Positions 59,401-64,000 of a DNA stretch of 64,000 nt are shown in pieces. The position numbers and the translations under genes are program-made. Numbering within the stretch: the stretch's first letter is position 1; each line of letters opens with the position of its first letter. The notes beneath the pieces are model-generated. The model had not been told where the DNA came from, made no database searches, and saw nothing but the letters and a program-made list of their open reading frames with translations. Source of the DNA: Flavobacterium sp. M31R6 (GTDB lineage: Bacteria > Bacteroidota > Bacteroidia > Flavobacteriales > Flavobacteriaceae); the NCBI RefSeq assembly GCF_013284035.1, contig NZ_CP054141.1:3410001-3474000 (forward strand), written 5' to 3'.

Positions 59401-60741
59401 GCTCATCATTTTCTTGGCACTGTTTTCAACCGCCAGATCCATTTCGAGTTGGGTGAGTCTTTTTTTGCTTTTATTGTGTTCCAGAAAATACAATGAAGCT
59501 TCGACGATAATGACGGCACCATCTACAATTAAACCAAAATCTATAGCTCCTAAACTCATTAGATTTGCACTTACTCCAAAAATTTTCATCAATCCTAAAG
59601 CAAACAACATAGAAAGTGGTATAGCCGATGCTACAATAAGTCCCGCACGAAGGTTCCCCAGGAATAAAACCAATACAAAAATCACGATTAATGCTCCTTC
59701 AATCAGGTTTTTTTCAACGGTAGAAATGGCACGGTTTACAAAGTTGCTTCGGTCAATAAATGGTTCAACTACAACATCATTTGGTAATGATTTTTGTATG
59801 ATTAGCATTTTGTCTTTTATCCTTTGTACCACTTCATTACTGTTCGCACCTTTAAGCATCATCACAATACCACCAACAGCATCTACTTTTCCGTTAAAGG
59901 TCATTGCTCCATAACGTACTGCATTACCAAACTTTACATCGGCAACATCTTTTATAAAAATTGGAACACTGTTGGGGTTGCTCTTCACAACGATATTTTT
60001 TACATCTTCCAAGGAAGTAACCAGACCAACTCCACGAATGAAGTAAGCACTTGGTTTTTTGTCAATGTATGCACCTCCTGTATTTTGATTGTTTTTCTCC
60101 AAAGCACTAAAAATATCAGGAATTGTTACTCCCATCGCTTTTAATCGATTTGGATTCACGCCAACTTCATATTGTTTCAATTTACCCCCAAAACTATTTA
60201 TTTCTGCAATACCGGGCGTTCCGTTGAGTTGTCTTGCTACTATCCAGTCTTGCATAGAACGCAAGTCCATCGCAGAATATTTATTTTCACTTCCTTTTTT
60301 TGGATGTAAAATATATTGATACACTTCACCAAGTCCTGTACTTACTGGACCTAACTCAGGTCTTCCAATACCTTCAGGTATTTGGCTAATAGCTTCTTTA
60401 AGTCTTTCACTAATAAGTTGCCTGGCAAAATAAATATTGACATCATCATCAAAAACGACTGTGATTACCGATAAACCAAAGCGAGAAATACTTCGGGTTT
60501 CTACTAAATCGGGAAGATTTGCTATGCTTTGTTCAATTGGGAAAGTTACTAATTGTTCGACTTCTTGGCCTGCCAAAGTTGGGCAAAGTGTAATGATTTG
60601 TACCTGATTGTTTGTAATATCTGGTACGGCATCAATGGGTAGCTTGGAAGCACTCCAAACTCCCCAAATGATGAGAAATAAAGTCATCAAACCAATGATG
60701 AATTTATTATTTATACTAAAATGAATGATTTTGTCTAACAC
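56419..60741 (-). CDS. czcA: CzcA-type RND pump fused to TolC-like channel domain
   Basis: This 1440-residue protein combines two components. Residues 1 to ~1035 are a heavy-metal RND pump with the relay helix IDFGLIVDGAVIIVE near residues 396-410, which has the Asp-Asp-Glu pattern of Zn/Co/Cd pumps. Residues ~1065-1440 are an outer-membrane-efflux-protein domain. Between them (~1045-1065) lies a basic stretch, a hydrophobic segment (ITTILVIGLLFSFNNGQAQ) and an Ala-Gln site resembling a signal peptide. This fusion is known in Bacteroidota; processing at that site would release a channel protein. The start codon is GTG. It is followed by czcB after 10 bp. The DNA is intact. Confidence 0.92.
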   Translation of the reverse strand: MLDKIIHFSINNKFIIGLMTLFLIIWGVWSASKLPIDAVPDITNNQVQIITLCPTLAGQEVEQLVTFPIEQSIANLPDLVETRSISRFGLSVITVVFDDDVNIYFARQLISERLKEAISQIPEGIGRPELGPVSTGLGEVYQYILHPKKGSENKYSAMDLRSMQDWIVARQLNGTPGIAEINSFGGKLKQYEVGVNPNRLKAMGVTIPDIFSALEKNNQNTGGAYIDKKPSAYFIRGVGLVTSLEDVKNIVVKSNPNSVPIFIKDVADVKFGNAVRYGAMTFNGKVDAVGGIVMMLKGANSNEVVQRIKDKMLIIQKSLPNDVVVEPFIDRSNFVNRAISTVEKNLIEGALIVIFVLVLFLGNLRAGLIVASAIPLSMLFALGLMKIFGVSANLMSLGAIDFGLIVDGAVIIVEASLYFLEHNKSKKRLTQLEMDLAVENSAKKMMSSAAFGQIIIMIVYFPILSLVGIEGKMFGPMAKTVSFAIIGAMILSLTYIPMMSALFLPKHISHKKTFSDKMMDFLYGKYEPLLEKVIAIKYKVVGLTVALLLITVFIFTKMGGEFIPNLAEGDYAFEFKMPIETSLSQSIETSMQGARIAKQFDEVKIVVGKTGAGEVPTDPMPPGATDMMIILKPQDEWKSGRTYDELGDAIEEKLSVIPGVFIEKSQPIQMRFNELMTGIKQDVAIKIFGENLDSLSVYAKKVESVITNVKGVSSPQVEQVDGLPQINIEYDRLRIANYGLNVEDINSIVSTAFAGKAAGVVYENERKFDLVVRLDSTSRRSIDDVNNLLIPTPTGNQIPLSQVAKVDFKLGPAQISRESGKRRIVIGFNIQDRDVQSVVKEIQDKLATKVKLPSGYYFTYGGTFENLQKASNRLMIAVPISLLLIFMLLYFTFNSMKQAGLIFTAIPMSAIGGVFALLLRGMPFSISAGIGFIALFGVAVLNGIVLIGTFNQLEKEGWDDVIKRVIEGTKIRLRPVLMTATVASLGFLPMAMSHSAGAEVQKPLATVVIGGLISATFLTLFVLPLLYIIFNTKLKLKRKPRVKSITTILVIGLLFSFNNGQAQSRKSIDEVLNLGLKDNLQYNINQSQIAKNRFLIKGNKEFPKTGIFVENEDLRPSDKTGIWKIGLQQSFYMPQVNQAKKNYYREQTKYYEFNKEVINTELKKNIRSVYYQLWYLQDKTALYQRLDSIYIGLLKTTIIKVKTGESAGIEKISANVKLKEIETNIIQLQKEMIVQQQALMQLLNSSEAILPLSKSLEKLEYGLQNSTENHPNLLLLQQNVSIANSEIAIQKSNRLPEFSGRVFSQKLYGVADPYTGFSFATSFPIFGSGANRNKIKAAKTEKEVQEQQLQYQTQILKSSLAQRQTEVEKSVSGLQFYEISGLQQADEIIKAANQSYRAGEISYADFSLYLSQAIEIRKNYLDNLNAYNQAIIEYNYFTNK

Positions 60742-60889
60742 TATTGAAAATAATTAATGTTTAATAATTGATTTTTGATTTACAGTAATTGATAGAATCA
60801 AATACAGTAAGCTGAATAATGGTAAACAATAGTATGATTAATGCACAAGACATTAATCGCTATTCATTTAAACATTAATCAAAAAAAAA

Positions 60890-61207
60890 TTAAGCATTAA
60901 TTTGAGGCGGTTGCCAGATACTTCCGAAGAAATTGGAAGTAAGAATTGATTTGTATTCAGGCAGTTTTTTGTCAATTATGTTTTTAATGGCAACAAAATT
61001 GTAATTGCATATTGTATTGTAGGCGAAACCTTGGCAACCACAACAGTTACAAATGCACAAAGGAGAACAGGTGTCTTTTTCGTGGTGCTGTTTTGAGCTA
61101 TTGGTTATAGTTACTTTTACAGACGAAACGCCTTGTTCCTTGTCTGCACAAGGCATACAGGAAAGTACTACGATGATAATTGACAATATGATGTTTGTAA
61201 ATTTCAA
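60890..61207 (-). CDS. DUF6660-like secreted Cys-rich protein, copy 1
   Basis: This 105-residue precursor starts at a TTG (MKFTNIILS when initiated), since no ATG precedes the signal peptide. The signal ends near LSCMPC. The mature part has a His/Cys segment (QHHEKDTCSPLCICNCCGCQG) and ends LPEYKSILTSNFFGSIWQPPQI. It matches DUF6660, a family adjacent to Czc/Cus pumps. Metal binding in the periplasm is likely. The neighbour at 61527-61844 is its duplicate. It lies upstream of czcA on the same strand. Confidence 0.78.
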   Translation of the reverse strand: MKFTNIILSIIIVVLSCMPCADKEQGVSSVKVTITNSSKQHHEKDTCSPLCICNCCGCQGFAYNTICNYNFVAIKNIIDKKLPEYKSILTSNFFGSIWQPPQINA

Positions 61208-61266
61208 GACTGTAAAAATATGATTTTTATTTTTATAATTAATAAATTATTTATAATGATTATTAA

Positions 61267-61434
61267 TTATTTGTAATATTTATTGTAGTAGTACCAATAT
61301 TTTGCAGCAACTCCCAATAACAAAAGCAACAAAAGTAGTATTATCATTATAGTACGAATAACAGTGTAAACCGTTATTGGCTTTTTGGATTTAGGTTTAG
61401 GGTTGTTCGGTCTTTTTGTTTTTTGCTTTGCCAT
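61267..61434 (-). CDS. Small basic single-span membrane protein, copy 1
   Basis: The ATG at 61434 gives 55 residues: a Lys/Pro-rich N-terminus (AKQKTKRPNNPKPKSKK) and one hydrophobic helix (TIMIILLLLLLLLGVAAK), ending in an aromatic Tyr/Lys tail (YWYYYNKYYK). I do not recognise the family. It lies 59 bp upstream of the first DUF6660 gene and has a duplicate at 61903-62064. It may help membrane targeting of the adjacent Cys-rich protein; function unknown. Confidence 0.6.
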   Translation of the reverse strand: MAKQKTKRPNNPKPKSKKPITVYTVIRTIMIILLLLLLLLGVAAKYWYYYNKYYK

Positions 61435-61526
61435 TATTATATCTATAACTGTAATTAATTTAAATAAAGAAAACTTTGTAACTAACTCTATCAAGTAGAA
61501 TTGTATTCTTTTAATCATCAAAAAAA

Positions 61527-61844
61527 TTAAGCAATAATTTGTGGGGGTAGCCAAATACTCCCGAAGAAATTGGAAGTAATAATTGATTTGTATTCAGGAA
61601 GATTTTTATCAATTATAGTTTTAACCGAAAAGATATTATAAGAACAAATAGTGTTGTGAACGTAACCTTGACATCCACAACAATTACAAACACACAAAGG
61701 GGAACAAACATCTTTATGGTGATGCTGTTTTGAAGTATTGTTTATAGTCATTTTTTCAAACGATACATCTTGTTCCTTATCTGCACAAGGCATACAGGAA
61801 AGAACTACGATGATAATTGATAATATGATGTTTGCAAATTTCAA
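61527..61844 (-). CDS. DUF6660-like secreted Cys-rich protein, copy 2
   Basis: This 105-residue protein is a close duplicate of copy 1, with the same TTG start, signal (LSCMPC), metal-binding segment (QHHHKDVCSPLCVCNCCGCQG) and C-terminal motif (SNFFGSIWLPPQI). Differences are mostly conservative changes in the linker. The retained Cys and His residues show selection on metal binding. Both copies keep the same non-ATG start, which supports TTG as the true initiator. Confidence 0.78.
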   Translation of the reverse strand: MKFANIILSIIIVVLSCMPCADKEQDVSFEKMTINNTSKQHHHKDVCSPLCVCNCCGCQGYVHNTICSYNIFSVKTIIDKNLPEYKSIITSNFFGSIWLPPQIIA

Positions 61845-61902
61845 GGCTGTAAAAATAAGATTTTTATTTTTATAATTAATAATTATTTATAATGATTATT
61901 AA

Positions 61903-62064
61903 TTATTTGTAATATTTATTGTAGTAGTACCAATATTTTGCAGCAACTCCCAATAACAAAAGCAACAAAACGAGTATTATCATTATAGTACGAATAACAG
62001 TATATACCGTTATCGGCATTTTGGATTTAGCTTTTGAGATCTTCAATAAAAAAAAGTTCGACAT
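61903..62064 (-). CDS. Small single-span membrane protein, copy 2 with altered start
   Basis: From the ATG at 62064 this 53-residue frame ends with the same hydrophobic helix and Tyr/Lys tail as copy 1 (YTVIRTIMIIL and YWYYYNKYYK). Its first ~14 residues (SNFFLLKISKAKSK) differ, because similarity to copy 1 breaks near 62032. The N-terminus is thus a new fusion. It may be a non-functional by-product of the duplication; the frame is open. Confidence 0.45.
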   Translation of the reverse strand: MSNFFLLKISKAKSKMPITVYTVIRTIMIILVLLLLLLGVAAKYWYYYNKYYK

Positions 62065-62404
62065 TTGTTAGTATGAAAATACTTTAGAATTAATGCCATC
62101 ATTAAATCTGTTACCACTAGTTATATAATCCTTTTTCTGATAGATATTCTTCATAAAAATAAGATACTGCGTTATAACAACTAGCAATATTTTTTTCTAG
62201 ACAATTTAAGTACGAAGACTGATGCTTTTTTAAAATATTATCATATTTCTTCAGGATTCATTCACAAAAAAGTTCAACCCATCTAAACACCTACTCTCAG
62301 ACATTAAAAGCCTAACAAGGACATGAAATACCTTTTTCAAAAGTCTAAAAAATTACTCCTTAATTTCACTCATTATTTAACAAATTAAGATAGGAGGCGC
62401 GAAG
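62065..62404. other. Non-coding gap with strong Shine-Dalgarno at its end
   Basis: I see no gene in this 340-bp AT-rich stretch between the metal island and the xis-like gene. It ends in AGGAGG (62392-62397), 7 bases before the next ATG, an unusually strong ribosome-binding site for Bacteroidota, which mostly lack them. The change in style marks a different origin for the next two genes. Confidence 0.6.
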
Positions 62405-62677
62405 ATGAACGATAATATAACTAAAGATGATTTAAGCCAATTTGGTCTATTGCTAGTGGAGCAGTTCAAAAAAATTATAGAGAAAAACCAAAATAAAGAA
62501 GAAGGTGGCTTAAATCCAGAATGGCTTAAAAGCCGTGTTGTCAGGAAACTAATGGATATGTCTGCTGCATCGTTACAGAATCTCCGGATAACGGGAAAAG
62601 TGCGCTTCAAAAAAGTTTTAGGATCTTATTATTATAGCAAATCAGATTTAATGAATCTGTTCAGCGATAAAAACTAA
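62405..62677 (+). CDS. ICE-type helix-turn-helix (excisionase-like) protein
   Basis: This 90-residue protein has an N-terminal helical part and an HTH_17-like winged helix: EWLKSRVVRKLMDMSAASLQ, then LRITGKVRFKKVLGSYYYSKSDL. Such proteins lie at the end of Bacteroidota integrative elements and act as excisionases or regulators. It has a perfect Shine-Dalgarno sequence and is followed one base later by the next gene. It is distinct from the xis-like protein at 13048-13356. Confidence 0.8.
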   Translation: MNDNITKDDLSQFGLLLVEQFKKIIEKNQNKEEGGLNPEWLKSRVVRKLMDMSAASLQNLRITGKVRFKKVLGSYYYSKSDLMNLFSDKN

Positions 62678-62678
62678 T

Positions 62679-62975
62679 ATGAGACTGCAAAAACTTTCAA
62701 GATACCTTTCCATTTTAGAAGAGGATCCCAGGCTTAATGTTTGGCATTTCGCTCTTTTAAGTGCTATTCTTTGCCTCGGATATAGACAAGGACACACGAA
62801 GATAATTAAAGTAAGTCGCAGCAAAATAATGTCGCTTTCACATATCAGTACACTACCTACCTACCATAAATACTTTAAGGAGTTACAGCAAATGGGATAT
62901 ATCAATTACCGCCCATCATACCATCCAGGATATAGAAGTGAAGTGGAAATAACAATAAAGCCTTACAAATCGTAA
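62679..62975 (+). CDS. Small winged-helix-like ICE protein
   Basis: This 98-residue basic protein has the order LSRYLSILEEDPRLNVWHFALLSAI, VSRSKIMSLSHISTLPTYHKYFKEL and QMGYINYRPSYHPGYRSEVEI, which suggests a replication- or transfer-linked winged-helix fold. I recall close relatives paired with HTH genes in Bacteroidota elements, without a known function. The terminator stem begins inside its last codons. It is one base downstream of the HTH gene. Confidence 0.7.
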   Translation: MRLQKLSRYLSILEEDPRLNVWHFALLSAILCLGYRQGHTKIIKVSRSKIMSLSHISTLPTYHKYFKELQQMGYINYRPSYHPGYRSEVEITIKPYKS

Positions 62976-62985
62976 GGCTTTTTCT
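62957..62985 (+). terminator. Terminator overlapping gene end
   Basis: AAAGCCTTAC pairs perfectly with GTAAGGCTTT around AAATC, and T-rich bases follow. The 5' arm and loop lie inside the last codons of the small winged-helix gene. Confidence 0.88.
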
Positions 62986-63030
62986 TAATTGACATGTAAT
63001 CAAAATTTTTATAGCATAAATCATAGAATA

Positions 63031-63088
63031 TTGTGCAACTATACCGTCTGAGAACCTATACTCAGAATTTGTTCGGCGGTATGCACAA
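63031..63088. other. Nested hairpin near candidate element end
   Basis: Within 58 bp three arms pair: TTGTGCA with TGCACAA (63031-63037 and 63082-63088), ATACCG with CGGTAT allowing one extra base, and TCTGAG with CTCAGA around AACCTATA at the tip. No gene and no T-run is present, so it is unlikely to be a terminator. It lies ~240 bp left of the tRNA-like fragment. An oriT, attachment-region site or small RNA are candidates. Confidence 0.5.
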
Positions 63089-63330
63089 CACTTTAACACT
63101 ACAAGTAGAAGTCGCAAATATGATTTGAGTGCATTAATCACTTGCCAATAAGTTTATAGTTCTTAAATAATGTTTACTTTTGTAGTAATCATTGTATTAT
63201 GTCGTTCTTTTAAAGTCAATCAGTTTCATGCAGGAAAGTTTAAAATTCAAAGATTTCAAGGAATTTTTAAACTTGTGGCAACATCGTGGCATACCAGATT
63301 TTACAAAGTAAAATATCCGTAATAGCACGG

Positions 63331-63369
63331 GTTTTCGGGCTTAGGTTCGATTCTCGGCGATTCCACAAA
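63331..63369 (+). other. tRNA 3'-end-like fragment, possible att site
   Basis: GGTTCGATTC resembles a T-loop, followed by TCGGCGATTCCACA like an acceptor end. No matching 5' acceptor (GGAATCG) occurs in the preceding 80 bases, and the T-stem pairs poorly. A terminator follows at once, as after tRNA genes. Elements that integrate in tRNA genes leave such a partial copy at one end. This could be the right attachment site; the intact tRNA would lie beyond the left end. Confidence 0.35.
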
Positions 63370-63410
63370 AAGCCTTGTAATTAACTAATTACGAGGCTTT
63401 TATTTTTTTT
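63367..63410 (+). terminator. Terminator after tRNA-like fragment
   Basis: AAAGCCTTGTAATTA and TAATTACGAGGCTTT form a 15-base stem with one mismatch and a 2-base loop, followed by TATTTTTTTT. Beyond it are two copies of AGTTGCCGTTT (63411-63434). The remaining bases to 63720 show no gene. Confidence 0.85.
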
Positions 63411-63720
63411 AGTTGCCGTTTTAGTTGCCGTTTACTTCTTGTTGTAAAGTTTAAAGTACAATCGCAAAAGATTTAAAAATTAATCGTTAGACCTACGAAA
63501 TTTTATAAATTTTACCCACATCATTACTAGAAAAAACATCTGTAAATGAATTTCTTATGAAATCACATTGCAATAATAATGATCACCACAATATTACCAT
63601 CTGGTTTTCAACTTATTTTAAGTAGACAAAACTCAACATAAATACATAAATATTGATGATATTTGAAGACTTAAAAAGCTTCATAATAAAGGTATTTCTT
63701 TGTCTTTAAAATTTTTTGTA

Positions 63721-64000
63721 ATGAAAAAAATCGCCCATCTCCTACTTATTAGTTTTATATTCATCTGTTTTACAGCCCACTCTCAGAAAAATATATGGGA
63801 TGAAAATCCAAGTGATTCACAGGTTGAACTAGACAGTTTGTTAACAATCTTGCCTACATCTAAAGGAGAAAAGAAAATGTCTTTATTAAATAGAATTGCC
63901 GAGATATACTGGACCACCGATCCTAATAAAACTTTGAAATATGGCTCGGAAGCTTTACGTTTATCAATTGAGTTTAAAAATAAAGACCAAGAAGGGCTAG
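63721..64000 (+). CDS. TPR-containing signalling protein, N-terminal part
   Basis: The frame is open from an ATG to the end of the window, so only 93 residues are seen. A signal peptide (MKKIAHLLLISFIFICFTAHS) is followed by LDSLLTILPTSKGEKKMSLLNRIAEIYW, then DPNKTLKYGSEALRLSIEF, the start of TPR repeats as in Bacteroidota hybrid histidine kinases and LuxR-type TPR regulators. It is probably chromosomal and lies outside the element. The output domain is beyond the window. Confidence 0.75.
   Translation, partial: MKKIAHLLLISFIFICFTAHSQKNIWDENPSDSQVELDSLLTILPTSKGEKKMSLLNRIAEIYWTTDPNKTLKYGSEALRLSIEFKNKDQEGL

Larger units (their letters stand above)
60890..62032. repeat. ~636-bp tandem duplication of DUF6660 plus small membrane gene
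   Basis: The block 60890-61434 is repeated at 61527-62032 with offsets of 637 and 636 bp. Each unit has a small membrane gene followed by a DUF6660 gene. Spacers and the small-gene 3' part are almost identical, for example TTTTGCAGCAACTCCCAAT in both. Similarity ends abruptly near 62032 in copy 2, so the first part of its small gene is replaced. The high identity suggests recent duplication. Confidence 0.85.

Noticed and set aside
59219-59914. Plus-strand open frame of 231 codons
   Set aside because: It lies wholly antisense to the intact CzcA pump gene and its translation shows no domain; it is a shadow of that gene.
63228-63311. 27-codon frame starting at ATG before the tRNA-like fragment
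   Set aside because: No homology is recognised and no coding signal is seen beyond the open frame.
63294-63369. Complete tRNA gene
   Set aside because: Only the T-loop and acceptor-like 3' end are seen. No 5' acceptor strand, D-arm or anticodon arm pairs correctly.
63370-63434. Minus-strand reading with repeated Lys-Arg-Gln-Leu that might be an integrase tail
   Set aside because: The frame is produced by the AGTTGCCGTTT repeats and the terminator, and has no upstream recombinase sequence.
1-64000. Insertion sequences or transposases
   Set aside because: No transposase motifs or paired terminal inverted repeats with target duplications were found by eye in either strand.

Overview
The window looks like a Flavobacteriaceae (Bacteroidota) chromosome carrying most of a CTnDOT-like integrative and conjugative element (ICE). 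The reasons are the AT-rich DNA, SusC/SusD pairs, RteC, DUF1896 and DUF3945 proteins, a topoisomerase III excision operon, and several small flavobacterial families (DUF6520, DUF6660, DUF6428). No integrase or tra genes lie in the window, so the element must continue to the left. A candidate right end lies near 63.3 kb. Family names come from recognising motifs by eye; no database was searched.

Layout. (1) 1-1963: the end of a type I restriction HsdR gene and a YgjP-type metallopeptidase. (2) 2120-13356 (minus strand): an excision/accessory operon reading xis-like HTH, DUF4099/DUF3945 protein, a small paralogue, topoisomerase III, ORF6N protein, DUF1896 protein, and a giant methylase-helicase. 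A duplicated ~88-bp sequence lies upstream of it. (3) 13771-17066 (minus): rteC directly behind a PLP-dependent oxoamine-synthase/GNAT fusion. (4) 17285-20582 (plus): a DUF7793-like protein, a PAS-AraC regulator, a MauE/DoxX membrane protein and a secreted four-cysteine DUF6520 peptide. Facing these are an S9 peptidase, SusD and SusC (20652-27776, minus). Two promoter regions here carry the same direct repeat with 21-bp phasing. (5) 28368-31700 (plus): an XRE regulator, a HEPN-like protein and a PD-(D/E)XK nuclease-like protein, a plausible defence cargo. (6) 31755-62064 (minus): a long metal-resistance island with arsenic genes, a copper ATPase and Cus-type efflux, a MerC-like protein, many CxxC heavy-metal-binding domains, a Zn/Cd ATPase, a ZIP transporter, MgtC and Czc efflux. 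(7) 62405-62975: two small ICE-type DNA-binding genes, followed by a hairpin, a tRNA-3'-end-like fragment and a terminator. A TPR protein of apparent chromosomal origin starts at 63721.

How the parts may work together. RteC in CTnDOT activates the xis operon, and here it sits just upstream of that operon with the 88-bp repeats between them. It appears to be co-transcribed with an oxoamine synthase, the enzyme fold that makes autoinducers in Vibrio and Legionella. The AraC regulator next door is divergently arranged and has candidate operators at this promoter and at the MauE-DUF6520 promoter. One reading is that a small-molecule or peptide response controls both ICE excision and a secreted-peptide/uptake locus. 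This is inference.

Decay is visible. The copper regulator (HMA-AraC) has an in-frame amber stop. CusA is split in two. A copy of the MerC tail has two stops. The arsenic phosphoesterase is truncated. DUF6660 and a neighbouring small membrane gene are tandemly duplicated.
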